Source of the DNA: Pseudogracilibacillus sp.
GTDB lineage: Bacteria; Bacillota; Bacilli; Bacillales; Amphibacillaceae
DNA: 64,000 bases
Direction: 5' to 3'
NCBI GenBank assembly: GCA_026169815.1
Contig: JAPFDT010000027.1
Span: forward strand, 30,647-94,646
A model generated the notes under the pieces. That model saw only the letters and a program-made list of their open reading frames with translations. It was not told the origin of the DNA and searched no databases. This document shows, in pieces, positions 34,936 through 44,500 of the stretch. Made by a program: the position numbers and the translations under genes. Positions within the stretch are counted from its first letter, which is position 1. The number at the start of each line of letters is the position of its first letter.

Positions 34936-35797
34936 TAACGTATCAAAAAAATTTAAAGATAAATGGGCAATCAAGTATTTTTCAGCAGAACTAACAGAGG
35001 GTGTATATGCTCTTCTCGGACCTAACGGTGCAGGAAAAACGACTCTGATGAGAATGTTAGCGGATATTTCCATGCCATCAACTGGACGGATTCTTTTAAA
35101 TGATAAAGATATCTCCTTGATGGGTGATGACTATCGCGATATTTTAGGTTATTTACCGCAAGAATTTGGACTTTATAAGAACTTTACGGCTGTAAGATTC
35201 TTAATGTATTTTGCAAGTTTGAAAGGTCTGGATAAGAAGTTTGCCATCGATAAAGTAGAAGAAGTATTGGATTTGGTGAACTTAACAAAAGACCGTAAAC
35301 GAAAAATAGGCACTTTCTCCGGCGGTATGAAAAGAAGATTAGGAATTGCCCAGGCGTTACTGAATGATCCTAAAATTCTCATTGTAGATGAGCCCACGGC
35401 AGGACTAGATCCACAAGAAAGGATTCGTTTCCGTAATCTGCTGTCTGAGATTGCGGGAGATCGTATTGTATTTTTATCCACCCATATTGTGTCCGATATC
35501 GAGTACATTGCCAAAGAAGTTTTACTCTTGAAACAAGGCGAATTGATTCAAAGAAGTACATTAGGGAATCTCTTGGAACAAGTCAAAGGAAAGGTATGGT
35601 CAGTAAACGTAACTCAAGCTGTTTTACCAGAGATTCAACGCCAATTCAAAATAGGAAATATCCAGCGCAATGAGTCAGGAATCGAATGTCGGATTGTTCA
35701 TGATGAGAAACCGGTAGAAAATGCCGTTGCAGTACATGCGACATTGGAAGATGTGTATTTGTACTTTTTTGATAAGGGAGCAATAAAAGATGTATAG
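34919..35797 (+). CDS. ABC-2 exporter ATP-binding protein
   Basis: A 292-residue ATPase: Walker A GPNGAGKTT near residue 35, Q-loop YLPQEFGLYKNFTAVRFLMY near 80, signature FSGGMKRRLGIAQALL near 133, Walker B ILIVDEPTAGLDPQERIRFR near 153, H-loop FLSTHIVSDIEYIAKEVLLL near 185, and a C-terminal extension of about 80 residues. The start is TTG 34919, 9 nt after GAGGAGG. It overlaps the preceding gene by 17 nt and the permease gene by 8 nt, so the whole operon is tightly coupled. Confidence 0.92.
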   Translation: MRLLIDNVSKKFKDKWAIKYFSAELTEGVYALLGPNGAGKTTLMRMLADISMPSTGRILLNDKDISLMGDDYRDILGYLPQEFGLYKNFTAVRFLMYFASLKGLDKKFAIDKVEEVLDLVNLTKDRKRKIGTFSGGMKRRLGIAQALLNDPKILIVDEPTAGLDPQERIRFRNLLSEIAGDRIVFLSTHIVSDIEYIAKEVLLLKQGELIQRSTLGNLLEQVKGKVWSVNVTQAVLPEIQRQFKIGNIQRNESGIECRIVHDEKPVENAVAVHATLEDVYLYFFDKGAIKDV

Positions 35798-37010
35798 ACA
35801 TGAGCTTTTTAAGGTTTTTACGCGAAAAAATATTTATATTGTCTTTTTCTTAGTTGTTTTAACAATGGTTTATATCGACAAAAATTATATTAGTCAGACT
35901 GAGACGATGGAAGAAGATGAATATGTAGAACTCTTCGAGGAACGAGGTGCCCCCGTTACGACGATGAAAAATGGTGTGTATGAAAAACTTTTTGACGAGT
36001 GGGGTGGACCTGTTACAGAAGATAAAATATCGTTAGCTACTGAAAAGATGCAAAAAATTGATGAAAAATTAGTAGAGGGAACTCCCTCTCTTACACCCGA
36101 AGAAAAAGCAGCACATAATGTTCATTTTATAGTCGCAAATGCGGGTCAGCATGAAATATCTTTACAAGAACGTAAAGAATCCTTGCAGAGCAAAATAGAT
36201 GACGTAGATGATCAATCGTATGCCTACAAAGAGGCTGAAAAAGAATTAAGCATGTTAGAACAACTTGACGATACTCACGGATTTTATCTAATTCGTGCAT
36301 GGCGAGGGATGTTTGATTTGATTGAACCATTTATGAGTGTCATTTTGTTATCAACATTGATTCTATTGGGCTTAACTCCAGTTTTTGCGGAAGAACATAG
36401 TCAAAGAACTCTCGGTTTAATTTTAGCAACTAAGCACGGCAAAGGAAAATTAGTTACAGCTAAAATCATGGCTTCTTTAACTTATATTGGTGTTGTTTTT
36501 AGTTCCTTACATCTTGTAAATTTCTTTTTACATTGGTTGAGTTACGGGGGACTCCAAGGATGGAATGCTCCAATTCAAAGTTTGCCAATATCCACTAGCT
36601 TCAATACGTTGTATGAACTGTCTCCTTTTGCTTGGGACGTATGGCAGTATTATGCGATTACACTCAGTATCCAGTTTCTCGCATGTGTTGCCTTGGCATT
36701 TTTAGTTTTGCTTATTTCCATGCTAGTGAAAAATGTAATGTTTGCCTTTTTTATAAGTGGAGCGGTCATAGGGGCGCCCTTTATGTTTAGGATATTAAGT
36801 CTTGACCAAGGCATCTTCAAATACATTAATTCCTTCAGTTATTTGGAGTTTATGAAGGTAGATAATTTGTTCCAGGAGTTTATTGCTTACAATGTATTTG
36901 GATATCCTGTTTTATATCCCCTGATACTACTATTCATTTTCGTTATTTTGACTGCTTTGATTGTGTTCTTTACCTACAATCGTTTTAGACAACAACAGGT
37001 AAATGAATAA
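35790..37010 (+). CDS. ABC-2 exporter permease with large extracytoplasmic domain
   Basis: A 406-residue membrane subunit. One segment at about residues 15-32 is followed by an outside domain of about 145 residues rich in charged helices (EEKAAHNVHFIVANAGQHEI, DDVDDQSYAYKEAEKELSML), then five or six more membrane segments (about 180-200, 228-250, 290-312, 318-338 and 370-395). This ABC-2 layout with a big loop after the first helix is common in exporters linked to antibiotic or bacteriocin resistance. ATG 35790 overlaps the ATPase gene. A terminator lies 140 nt downstream. Confidence 0.88.
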   Translation: MYRHELFKVFTRKNIYIVFFLVVLTMVYIDKNYISQTETMEEDEYVELFEERGAPVTTMKNGVYEKLFDEWGGPVTEDKISLATEKMQKIDEKLVEGTPSLTPEEKAAHNVHFIVANAGQHEISLQERKESLQSKIDDVDDQSYAYKEAEKELSMLEQLDDTHGFYLIRAWRGMFDLIEPFMSVILLSTLILLGLTPVFAEEHSQRTLGLILATKHGKGKLVTAKIMASLTYIGVVFSSLHLVNFFLHWLSYGGLQGWNAPIQSLPISTSFNTLYELSPFAWDVWQYYAITLSIQFLACVALAFLVLLISMLVKNVMFAFFISGAVIGAPFMFRILSLDQGIFKYINSFSYLEFMKVDNLFQEFIAYNVFGYPVLYPLILLFIFVILTALIVFFTYNRFRQQQVNE

Positions 37011-37151
37011 TGATAGAATGATATAGTGAAAAAATATCATTGGGATAATGAGATGCATGTATTAGTTAAGCAAGGGGTTAAATCAGTGATTAACAACAGA
37101 TTTGCAACTCGTTTCTTTAGTAATGTTTAAAATAATGTAAAAGTGCAATGT

Positions 37152-37183
37152 CTAATTCCTCTTTTATTTTATCGAGGAATTAG
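37152..37183 (+). terminator. Terminator of the sigma/ABC operon
   Basis: CTAATTCCTC faces GAGGAATTAG (10 bp) with a 12-nt loop, then GCTTTTGACTTTT on the plus strand. Confidence 0.85.
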
Positions 37184-38141
37184 GCTTTTGACTTTTAATA
37201 ATTAGAGTCTGATGGTTTAAAACTTATATTTACTTTTAGACTATGTGTTATGCAAATTTATATCAATCAAATAATAATATCACTGTACAATTGAAGGTTT
37301 ATATATGGATATTGACTTGCTTAGTCATATGAAAGTCCTTTTCTCTTTCTCTTACAAGATTAAGCTCTATTTATTAATGAATTCAATCATTTATTGTACA
37401 TTCTTATCCAATCGTTTTTGTACATTGTTAGAGTATCATTTATAACCATTGCACTTTTATTCTTCTTAACATTACAATATTAGGTCTTATAAAGTAATTT
37501 GTTTTTTCCTTTTTATCAATTATAAATTATTTTATAAATATAATAATTTTCAATGTAGGAGTGTATTCTCAATAGACAAATATAATGGAAAGTACTATTA
37601 AAAATTCTCATCTCTCACATGTTAAAAATACTAACAAATAGTGAACTAAAATTACTAAATAACAAAGAAGAGACATTGCTTTTACACAATATCCCTCATT
37701 ATTCTCCCTTCTCTCGGGCGGAAACTTGGTGGAGAACCTATTCATTTTTGATTAATTTATCCAATTTACGTACCATTTAATTCTGTCTAATCAACGTTTT
37801 CACTTCAAACTCCCTTATGAATTATTCTCACTCTACTTTCACAGTGTTAGCTATGGAGCAATATTACTGATTTTAAAAATTAAAATAATGAAATAAATAC
37901 AAATCACTTCTTCAAGGTTATCACTAAAATATTTGATATCTTCTATAAAAGATTTAATCAATAGTTTATGTTTCCTACTTTTCTTAAATAGCCCTAGATA
38001 CAAATAGATTAAAACTTCTTATTTTATAGCTAGTATATTTTATATAACTATGATAAAACGAGAACAAATGTTTGTTTACTGATTTTTAAAACTACAATAC
38101 TTATGAAGTATTACTATCAATCTAGAAAGGAATGATGCTTT
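37184..38141. other. AT-rich intergenic region without a supported gene
   Basis: About 960 nt with very low G+C. Stops are frequent in all frames, and no binding site with an open frame, no RNA fold and no repeat element was recognised. Confidence 0.6.
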
Positions 38142-38627
38142 ATGCGTATTAAATATTTATGTATTTTATAAGATCAGATTGTCGAAATTCCTATCAGTAA
38201 AATTAAAAAAGGGAAAATGACAAAAAAGGAATTGTCAGGAGAAACAGTACTGAAAATGGATATGATTTATGAGACAGAAAATAGAAAGCCTTTAAAAATT
38301 GTTAATATAAATTTTAGTAAGATTACTTTTGATCAACATGGGGTTTATGATGTTAACAATACCTCAACATCAAAAAATTTCCAAGTTAAACCGGAATATG
38401 TTTTTTCTGACATTTCACACCCCGATGAAATTATGGAATTACCAATACCAATTGCTCCTTCTTTACCAACTGATGAAGAAATATTAATCATTAAAACTTA
38501 TCTTGACAAAAAATATCCATTGCTATTAACGAGTTCACCAAGAGCAATGGAATCTTCAATTGCTTGGTTGGAGGAAATTCACAAAAGGGAAATAGAAAAA
38601 TTTAAAGAATCACACAAAATTATTTAA
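38142..38627 (+). pseudogene. Hypothetical gene broken by a nonsense codon at position 10
   Basis: A good binding site (AAAGGAATGATGCTTT) precedes ATG 38142, giving MRIKYLCIL and then TAA (38169-38171). The same frame continues without a break, DQIVEIPISKIKKGKMTKKE, through to a stop at 38627. The downstream part alone (from ATG 38217, 136 residues, AAAAAGGGAAA upstream) could be translated as a truncated protein. It contains PLKIVNINFSKITFDQHGVY and an acidic C-terminal helix region (PTDEEILIIKTYLDKKYP). I do not recognise the family. Confidence 0.6.
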
Positions 38628-38694
38628 TGTGCTAGATTGTTAAAATAATAAGCTAGAAAATAAGGCCTTAATATACCATATGAGGAGAATACAG

Positions 38695-38886
38695 ATGAAA
38701 CTATATGAACTTTTCCGAAAAAGAAAACAAGAAGGGGAATTGATAACTTTAGAAGAACTATCAGCAAATGATTTAGAAATTTTATTTATAAACGAGTCCA
38801 AATCAGATAATATGATTACTTCTTTATTCGAAGTAAAAAGTTCGAAAATCACTTATCTAAGACGTAAATTTGGAATTACTATTTAA
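38695..38886 (+). pseudogene. Truncated hypothetical gene (63 codons) with decayed downstream part
   Basis: ATG 38695 follows GAGGAG by 7 nt and gives a 63-residue product starting MKLYELFRKRKQEGE. After its stop the same frame resumes (NSLIDYLLDVKSNFGIELNT) and a further frame downstream reads ISKISKAVTYFIFRNGSIED and then KLNKYMVNRLAYIFGLIQET until about 39120. This looks like one longer gene broken by several stops and shifts. The family is not recognised. Confidence 0.5.
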
Positions 38887-39310
38887 AATTCCTTAATTGA
38901 TTATTTACTAGATGTTAAATCAAATTTCGGTATAGAATTAAACACTAATATAAAAAAAAGAAACTCTCACTAGTGAAAACATTTCAAAAATTTCTAAAGC
39001 AGTGACTTATTTTATATTTCGAAATGGTTCAATTGAAGATATGAAAAAACTGAATAAATATATGGTAAATAGACTCGCCTATATATTCGGCCTAATACAA
39101 GAAACTGAAAATATATGCATCAACATTAGTTGAAACATTAAAAATATCAATGAAAACTTAAACTATTTGTGTTCAAGATATTGGGATAGATCCAATTTCT
39201 CTTCTATCACTTTGTTACAAGTAAGTTACTAATTTTTTATGTTTATTTATTTAAAGGAATGGATATTTCTTTAATAGGATCAAATATAATGAATAATGAG
39301 GAGATGGAAT

Positions 39311-39982
39311 ATGCTTTGGGTACCGAAAGCCATTGAGACATTGGCAACACAGCGAATGGAAGGAAATATGGTAGTAGGTTTTGTCAAAGGCAGTGGCAAT
39401 CAATATCCTGAATTACTATTGTTCGGGGAAGCCCCGGGAGAAAATGAAGTCATTAATGGCATCCCCTTCATTGGACGTGCTGGCGAGGAGTTGATGCAAT
39501 CACTTGCGTGTATCGGACTCGATAGAAAAGACGTGTATGTAACAAGTGCAATCAGAAGTCGTCCTTATCGCTGGGGAACAAAAAAAGAACGTGATGGAAC
39601 AATTACGAAGCGAAAATACAATCGGCCACCAACACAGAAAGAGATTATAGCTCACGCACCGATCATCGATTATGAAATGGCTCATGTACAGCCGAAATGT
39701 ATTGTTACATTAGGGAGTGTCGCACTCCAGCGTCTACTCGGCAAAGACAAAAAAATAACTGAATTACATGGTCAATTAATCAATGCACCTATTCAATACT
39801 TAGCAGACATAAAAGACACGACATTTAGCCAAACTAAAACACATTACACAATTATCCCTACATTCCATCCTGCCTCCGTGTTTTATCGACCATCACTTCG
39901 AGCAGATGTTGAAGCAGACTGGCATAAAATCGGTGCTTATTTAACAAAACTTCGCAAAGAAGGACGTGATTCAGATGTATGA
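39311..39982 (+). CDS. Uracil-DNA glycosylase family protein
   Basis: A 223-residue enzyme of the UDG superfamily (family 4/5-like). Motif 1 is LLLFGEAPGENEVINGIPFI followed by GRAGEEL near residue 35, motif 2 is FHPASVFYRP near residue 195, and VTLGSVALQRLLG near 138 is the conserved core strand. The Cys residues that hold the Fe-S cluster of family 4 enzymes are not obvious. It would remove uracil from DNA as the first step of base excision. ATG 39311 has GAGGAG 7 nt upstream. It overlaps the next glycosylase gene by 8 nt, forming a small repair operon. Confidence 0.87.
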   Translation: MLWVPKAIETLATQRMEGNMVVGFVKGSGNQYPELLLFGEAPGENEVINGIPFIGRAGEELMQSLACIGLDRKDVYVTSAIRSRPYRWGTKKERDGTITKRKYNRPPTQKEIIAHAPIIDYEMAHVQPKCIVTLGSVALQRLLGKDKKITELHGQLINAPIQYLADIKDTTFSQTKTHYTIIPTFHPASVFYRPSLRADVEADWHKIGAYLTKLRKEGRDSDV

Positions 39983-40568
39983 ACCAGTAAAGCAATCATT
40001 TTTTGACTTACCTTGCTTAAGGCTAGCACAAGCTTTACTCGGTAACTATATCGTCCACGACTTACCACAAGGTCGTGTCGTCGGAAAAATCGTAGAAACA
40101 GAAGCATATCAAGGACCTGAAGATCAGGCGGCACACAGCTTCAACAACCGTCGAACGAAACGAACCGAAATCATGTTTTCGCGAGCCGGATTGGTCTATA
40201 CATACCAAATGCACACCCATACACTCATCAATGTTGTAGCAGGACCTGTTGGTATTCCTCACGCGATTTTAATTCGGGCGTTAGAACCAGTAGAAGGGCT
40301 TCATATCATGCAAGAAAATCGTGGTCTACACCTGAAACAAGTCGATTGGACGAGTGGTCCTGGTAAGTTAACAAAAGCGCTTGGCATTACGATGGACTAT
40401 TATGGACACGACTGGCAAGTACCTCCCCTTTTTATCGGGAAGGGTATTATTCCTGAAAACATTGCAGTGAGTCCCCGGATTGGAATTGGAAACTCTAACG
40501 AAGCGGTACATTATCCGTGGCGCTTTTATGAAAAAGATAATCCGTATGTGTCAAAATATCGTAAATAG
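39975..40568 (+). CDS. DNA-3-methyladenine glycosylase (AAG/MPG family)
   Basis: A 197-residue protein of the alkyladenine glycosylase type (YxlJ in B. subtilis). Visible motifs: LAQALLGNYIVHDLPQGRVV, VETEAYQGPEDQAAHSFNNR with the catalytic Glu near residue 38, GLVYTYQMHTHTLINVVAGP near residue 70, and LIRALEPVEG near 105. ATG 39975 follows AAGGA by 10 nt; the ORF opens at a GTG three codons before. Coupled to the uracil-DNA glycosylase gene, so alkylated and deaminated bases are handled by neighbouring genes. Confidence 0.92.
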   Translation: MYEPVKQSFFDLPCLRLAQALLGNYIVHDLPQGRVVGKIVETEAYQGPEDQAAHSFNNRRTKRTEIMFSRAGLVYTYQMHTHTLINVVAGPVGIPHAILIRALEPVEGLHIMQENRGLHLKQVDWTSGPGKLTKALGITMDYYGHDWQVPPLFIGKGIIPENIAVSPRIGIGNSNEAVHYPWRFYEKDNPYVSKYRK

Positions 40569-40574
40569 TCGTAT

Positions 40575-40600
40575 GTTTAAAATGTAATCTGCGTGGTATA
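40575..40600 (+). promoter_or_regulatory. SigB-type promoter of the YfkM-like gene
   Basis: GTTTAA (40575-40580) and GGTATA (40595-40600) at 14-nt spacing match the general stress sigma-B consensus (GTTTAA, N12-14, GGGWAW). The downstream gene is a homologue of general stress protein 18, which supports the call. Confidence 0.75.
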
Positions 40601-40644
40601 TATATATAATGTATCAAGATTTTTTAGGAGGAGTTTGAAGTACA

Positions 40645-41157
40645 ATGGCTAAAATAGCAACAGTAATTACAAACTTATATGAGGACTCAGAATTCACGGA
40701 GCCAGCAAAAGCATTTGAAGAAGCTGGACATGAAGTCGTAACGATTGAGAAAAAAGCAGGGAATGTGATTGAAGGAATAAATGGTAAAAGAATCAAGGTT
40801 GACAAAGGCATTGATGATGTAAAACCTGAAGACTTCGATGCATTATTCATTCCAGGTGGTTTCTCACCAGACCAATTACGTGCTGACGATCAATTCGTCG
40901 AGTTCGTTAAACCCTTTATGGATAATAAAAAACCAGTTTTCGCAATATGTCATGGACCACAACTATTGATTACTGCGAAGACATTAGATGGACGTCAAGC
41001 AACAGGTTACAAATCAATTAAAGTAGACATGGAAAACGCTGGTGTCACTTATAAAGATGAAGAAGTTGTCGTTTGTTCAGGCCATTTTGTGACGAGTCGT
41101 ACACCTGATGACATCCCAGCATTTAACCGTGAATCTATGAAAGTTTTAGAAAAATAA
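40645..41157 (+). CDS. yfkM: DJ-1/PfpI-family general stress protein
   Basis: A 170-residue class I glutamine-amidotransferase-like protein (YfkM, general stress protein 18 group). The nucleophile elbow is AICHGPQLL with Cys near residue 105, an Asp/Glu partner in FIPGGFSPDQLRAD near residue 74, and the C-terminal VVCSGHFVTSRTPDD contains the conserved His. Such proteins act as protein/glyoxal deglycase-type or chaperone enzymes; the exact activity is debated. ATG 40645 has AGGAGG upstream and the gene has a SigB-type promoter and its own terminator. Confidence 0.93.
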   Translation: MAKIATVITNLYEDSEFTEPAKAFEEAGHEVVTIEKKAGNVIEGINGKRIKVDKGIDDVKPEDFDALFIPGGFSPDQLRADDQFVEFVKPFMDNKKPVFAICHGPQLLITAKTLDGRQATGYKSIKVDMENAGVTYKDEEVVVCSGHFVTSRTPDDIPAFNRESMKVLEK

Positions 41158-41176
41158 GTTCGGAGCACAAATAGAC

Positions 41177-41216
41177 ACCGCTAGGCATGGAATACTTTCC
41201 ATCCTAGCGGTTTTTA
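41177..41216 (+). terminator. Terminator after yfkM
   Basis: ACCGCTAGG and ATGGA pair with TCCAT and CCTAGCGGT, followed by T5 on the plus strand. Probably also serves the convergent sco gene weakly. Confidence 0.92.
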
Positions 41217-41263
41217 ATAAGATGAGTATTGCTTTCGTGGCTTATATTCTTCCTGAAAAAACT

Positions 41264-41845
41264 TTACTCTAAAACCGTCTTCATGTCATCAACTAACACA
41301 TCCATCTCCGTCATACTCATACCATCATATTTTTTGACAATGTCACCTTCTGGATTAATTAAATAGAACATGTAAGTATGTGACATTTGATCAACAGCTC
41401 CATCTTCCAAAACAGCTCGGAAGGCATCCTCTGATACTTTCTGAATCGTCGCAAAATCGTAGTCAGTTAAAAAACTCCATGAGTCCAAATCTACTTCATA
41501 TTCATCTGCATATTTTTTTAATTCCTCTTGTGTATCATTTTCAGGATCGACACTAAAGGAAATAATTTGCGGGTATAAATCATTTTCTTTTAGTTCTTTT
41601 TGAACATCAACCATGTTAGCTGTCGTTCGCGGACAAACTGTCTTACAGTTCGTATACGAAAAATAAGAAATCCACCAATCTCCTTTGAGATCTTCTAAAC
41701 TTATTGTCTCGTTATCTTGTGTCGTAAATTTAAAATCAATCATTGATTCAGACATATTCGTATCAATTTTATTACCACACGCACCTAGTAGTATCCCTAG
41801 GATAATTAAGATGCCTAAAAAAGAGAGATGTATTTTATTTCGCAT
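41264..41845 (-). CDS. SCO1/SenC-family copper chaperone lipoprotein
   Basis: A 193-residue membrane-anchored thioredoxin-fold protein that delivers copper to the CuA centre of cytochrome c oxidase (B. subtilis ScoA/YpmQ). Signal with lipobox LLGAC near residue 23; copper ligands are the CxxxC of TNCKTVCPRT near residue 68 and the His in QMSHTYMFYLINPEG near residue 155. The ATG at 41845 is used; its binding site (AAGGAAGGG) is fair. Monocistronic, convergent to yfkM. No oxidase genes are in the window. Confidence 0.93.
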   Translation of the reverse strand: MRNKIHLSFLGILIILGILLGACGNKIDTNMSESMIDFKFTTQDNETISLEDLKGDWWISYFSYTNCKTVCPRTTANMVDVQKELKENDLYPQIISFSVDPENDTQEELKKYADEYEVDLDSWSFLTDYDFATIQKVSEDAFRAVLEDGAVDQMSHTYMFYLINPEGDIVKKYDGMSMTEMDVLVDDMKTVLE

Positions 41846-41952
41846 ATGTACCCTTCCTTGTAACTAGTTATAAAAATAAAGAAGAGAAGGAGCGTTCCCT
41901 TCCCTTTTCTATTTAATCTAATTTTATTTCTTTTAGACCTTCAGCTATTATT

Positions 41953-43701
41953 CTATTCCTTACTTGGGTCAACGAGTAATCCACCATCATTTTCTAGGTA
42001 CTCAATCATACCTTCAGTTGCACGGTAAGCTAAAGCGCCAACTGTGTTCGTTGGGTTAGATGAGCTATTGTGTGGGAATGATGATGCTCCTAATACGAAT
42101 ACGTTTTCCATATCCCACATTTGTGAGTAGTTATTAACAGCAGATGTTTCTGGATCGTCTCCCATAATAACTCCTCCAGCCGTATGGTCTCCTAAACTGT
42201 TATGGCCAAATTCTGTTTCATCTGTAATTTCAGGAACAGTAATATGATCTGCACCCATTTCTTCTAAAATTTCTTTTGATTTTTGATGAGCATATCTTAC
42301 AATATTACGGTCTTGATCATGGAACTTATACGTAACACGTAATAGTGGGTCACCAAAAACATCCTTATAGGTTGGATCTAAATCCATGTAGTTATAGCGC
42401 CATCCTAGAACACCATTTTGCTGCTGAATATCTAAATTACGGTGGGTATAAAATAAGGATTTTTCCTTAAACTCTTGCCCCCAAGTAGGTACCCCTTCCG
42501 GAACATGGTTATGAGTAATTGGTCGACTACCTAACTGTGTTGATCGAATTAAGAATCCATGTAAGAAGTCTAATTCTGTATGATCTAGTTGTTCCAAGTT
42601 AAAGTCATCCATTGTAGCACCTAATGCCCCAGCACCTGCATATCGGTTAAATTTCTCCTCATCAAAGAATCCTCTTACACGTAAATGAGTCAAGTTTGCA
42701 GCATGAGTAGTTATGTTTTTTCCGACAACACCTGTGTTTGCTTCTGGATCATATGGCTTACCAATTTCTGATAATAATAGTAATCGTGTATTTGTAAATG
42801 TGAACCCTCCAACAACTACAAGATCTGCTGGCTGATCATATTCTTCTCCTGTTTGTGTATCAACATAACGGACACCTGTAGCACGACCATCTTCATGTAA
42901 AATACGAACAACATACGAGTTATTTCTTAATTCAAAGTTGTCATGTCTTCTTGCAGTTGATAATACAGTTACAATTGGGTCAGCTTTAGCACCAAAGTCA
43001 CATCCATATTGTTCACAGAAAGCACAATACATACATGCATTGATTGTTTCGCCATCTGGATTCTCATACTTTTCTGACATATTAGCAGAAGCCATATGAT
43101 ATGGATGGTAACCCATTGCTTCTGTAGCCTCTTTAAATAAAGCCATAGTTGCTGTTTCCTTCATTGGTGGATTCGGAAATGGTCTAGACATTTCTGGACG
43201 TAGTGGATCTTGTTCTCCGGATACACCTATTGTCTCTTCAAATTTGTCGTAATATGGTTCAATTTCATCGTATGTAATTCCCCAGTCTTGCATGGTCATG
43301 TCTTCAGGTATTATGTCTTCCCCATACTTTTCGATTGTTTTACTACGAAGCTCAAAGTCTGTCGGTAACCAGCGGTAAATTTGACCATTCCAATGAACAC
43401 CTGATCCACCTGTATCCGTACCATTAATCGAATTTGTTTCATTACTTCGATGGGGTGTCGCTACTTCATCTATATCATTGCGGATTGTTAATGTTTCTTT
43501 TGATAGGTCTTGGAACATTTCAATTCGTCGACTATATTTTAATTCATCTTTTGCACCAATAAAATCTTCTGTTGAATGATCTTTACCACGTTCTAAACAA
43601 ACAACCTCATACCCCTTTTTTGAAAGTTCAGCAGCCGCTGTTCCACCAGCCCAACCTGAACCGACGATAACAACATCTACTTTATCTAATTTTTCAGCCA
43701 T
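41953..43701 (-). CDS. GMC-family oxidoreductase, large flavoprotein subunit
   Basis: A 582-residue FAD enzyme of the gluconate-2-dehydrogenase-like GMC group. The dinucleotide fold is VVIVGSGWAGGTAAAELSKK at residues 8-27 followed by VVCLERG; a Cys-rich patch (CMYCAFCEQYGC, near residue 223) resembles an added Fe-S or disulfide element; the C-terminus has VLGASSFPHNSSSNPTNTVG with the active-site His/Asn pair. It lies 19 nt after a Tat-exported small subunit and is probably co-exported with it. A cytochrome c subunit found in the classical three-part dehydrogenase is absent. The substrate (polyol or sugar acid) cannot be told. Confidence 0.88.
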   Translation of the reverse strand: MAEKLDKVDVVIVGSGWAGGTAAAELSKKGYEVVCLERGKDHSTEDFIGAKDELKYSRRIEMFQDLSKETLTIRNDIDEVATPHRSNETNSINGTDTGGSGVHWNGQIYRWLPTDFELRSKTIEKYGEDIIPEDMTMQDWGITYDEIEPYYDKFEETIGVSGEQDPLRPEMSRPFPNPPMKETATMALFKEATEAMGYHPYHMASANMSEKYENPDGETINACMYCAFCEQYGCDFGAKADPIVTVLSTARRHDNFELRNNSYVVRILHEDGRATGVRYVDTQTGEEYDQPADLVVVGGFTFTNTRLLLLSEIGKPYDPEANTGVVGKNITTHAANLTHLRVRGFFDEEKFNRYAGAGALGATMDDFNLEQLDHTELDFLHGFLIRSTQLGSRPITHNHVPEGVPTWGQEFKEKSLFYTHRNLDIQQQNGVLGWRYNYMDLDPTYKDVFGDPLLRVTYKFHDQDRNIVRYAHQKSKEILEEMGADHITVPEITDETEFGHNSLGDHTAGGVIMGDDPETSAVNNYSQMWDMENVFVLGASSFPHNSSSNPTNTVGALAYRATEGMIEYLENDGGLLVDPSKE

Positions 43702-43720
43702 TGTTCTACCCCTTTATGTA

Positions 43721-44500
43721 TTATGATTTCTGTTGATAATCCGTTAAGCTAACCGGATCCATCTTTACAAACTCTTTATCATCAATGATGTCGGCATATG
43801 AAGCAACTGCACCAGGGAATTCCTTCATTTTCCAACCTTCCATATTTCGGTTACCACCGTACATTGGATCTGAATAAGCCCCTTCTAATGTTGCCGATCG
43901 AAGCAGGTCAAAGAAACGATTAGATCCGATTCCTTTCATATCAACATCTCCATTTGCAAAATCTGTTAATACTTCATCTTGTTGTTCAACTTCTATTTCA
44001 GCAAATGTCGCATCAAATCTCTTTTGACTTTCTTCATTTATTTTTCGAAGACCTAAAATGAAAATTTCACCTCGTGTTAAACTAGACATATCTACTGTCG
44101 GATCTGAATCTAAGAAAGGTCCCTGACGATAATCAGCTGCATTCACTCCCCATTTACCAGCAAGTTGTTTATCTATAAAATACGGAACTCCTAAACCTAT
44201 AGCACCAGGCCCATTATCATCTTCTGGATAAATTCGCTCCGTAGTCTGCTCTAAAACTACAAAGTCTTCATATCGTGTAAAAAACATCCGTGCTTCTGTA
44301 GGAGAGGCAGCTCCTTGCTTATTCTTATCAGTTGTTGCTGTATCTGATTTGTCTTGATTAATCAAAAGACCACCAAGAACCGAACCTCCTGCAACACCAC
44401 CAATAACCATTCCTGTATTCTTTAGAAAACGTCGCCTGCTTGGATCAAAATTCTGATCTTTTTCTATTGATTCATTTGTTTTCTTATTATTGTCAGACAA
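43721..44500 (-). CDS. Gluconate 2-dehydrogenase subunit 3-like protein, Tat-exported
   Basis: About 259 residues. The N-terminus has a twin-arginine signal, PSRRRFLKNTGMVIGGVAGG, within the first 45 residues. The mature part matches the small, capping subunit of GMC dehydrogenases (LEQTTERIYPEDDNGPGAIG, then GVPYFIDKQLAGKWG). The start is placed at TTG 44500 because AAGGAG lies 9 nt upstream; the ATG at 44509 immediately abuts the binding site and cannot be used well. First gene of the two-gene operon; the folded pair should be moved out by Tat in complex. Confidence 0.88.
   Translation of the reverse strand: MSDNNKKTNESIEKDQNFDPSRRRFLKNTGMVIGGVAGGSVLGGLLINQDKSDTATTDKNKQGAASPTEARMFFTRYEDFVVLEQTTERIYPEDDNGPGAIGLGVPYFIDKQLAGKWGVNAADYRQGPFLDSDPTVDMSSLTRGEIFILGLRKINEESQKRFDATFAEIEVEQQDEVLTDFANGDVDMKGIGSNRFFDLLRSATLEGAYSDPMYGGNRNMEGWKMKEFPGAVASYADIIDDKEFVKMDPVSLTDYQQKS

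Noticed and set aside
37026..37130. 34-codon GTG frame after the ABC permease gene
   Set aside because: No binding site and no similarity noticed; length is within chance expectation.
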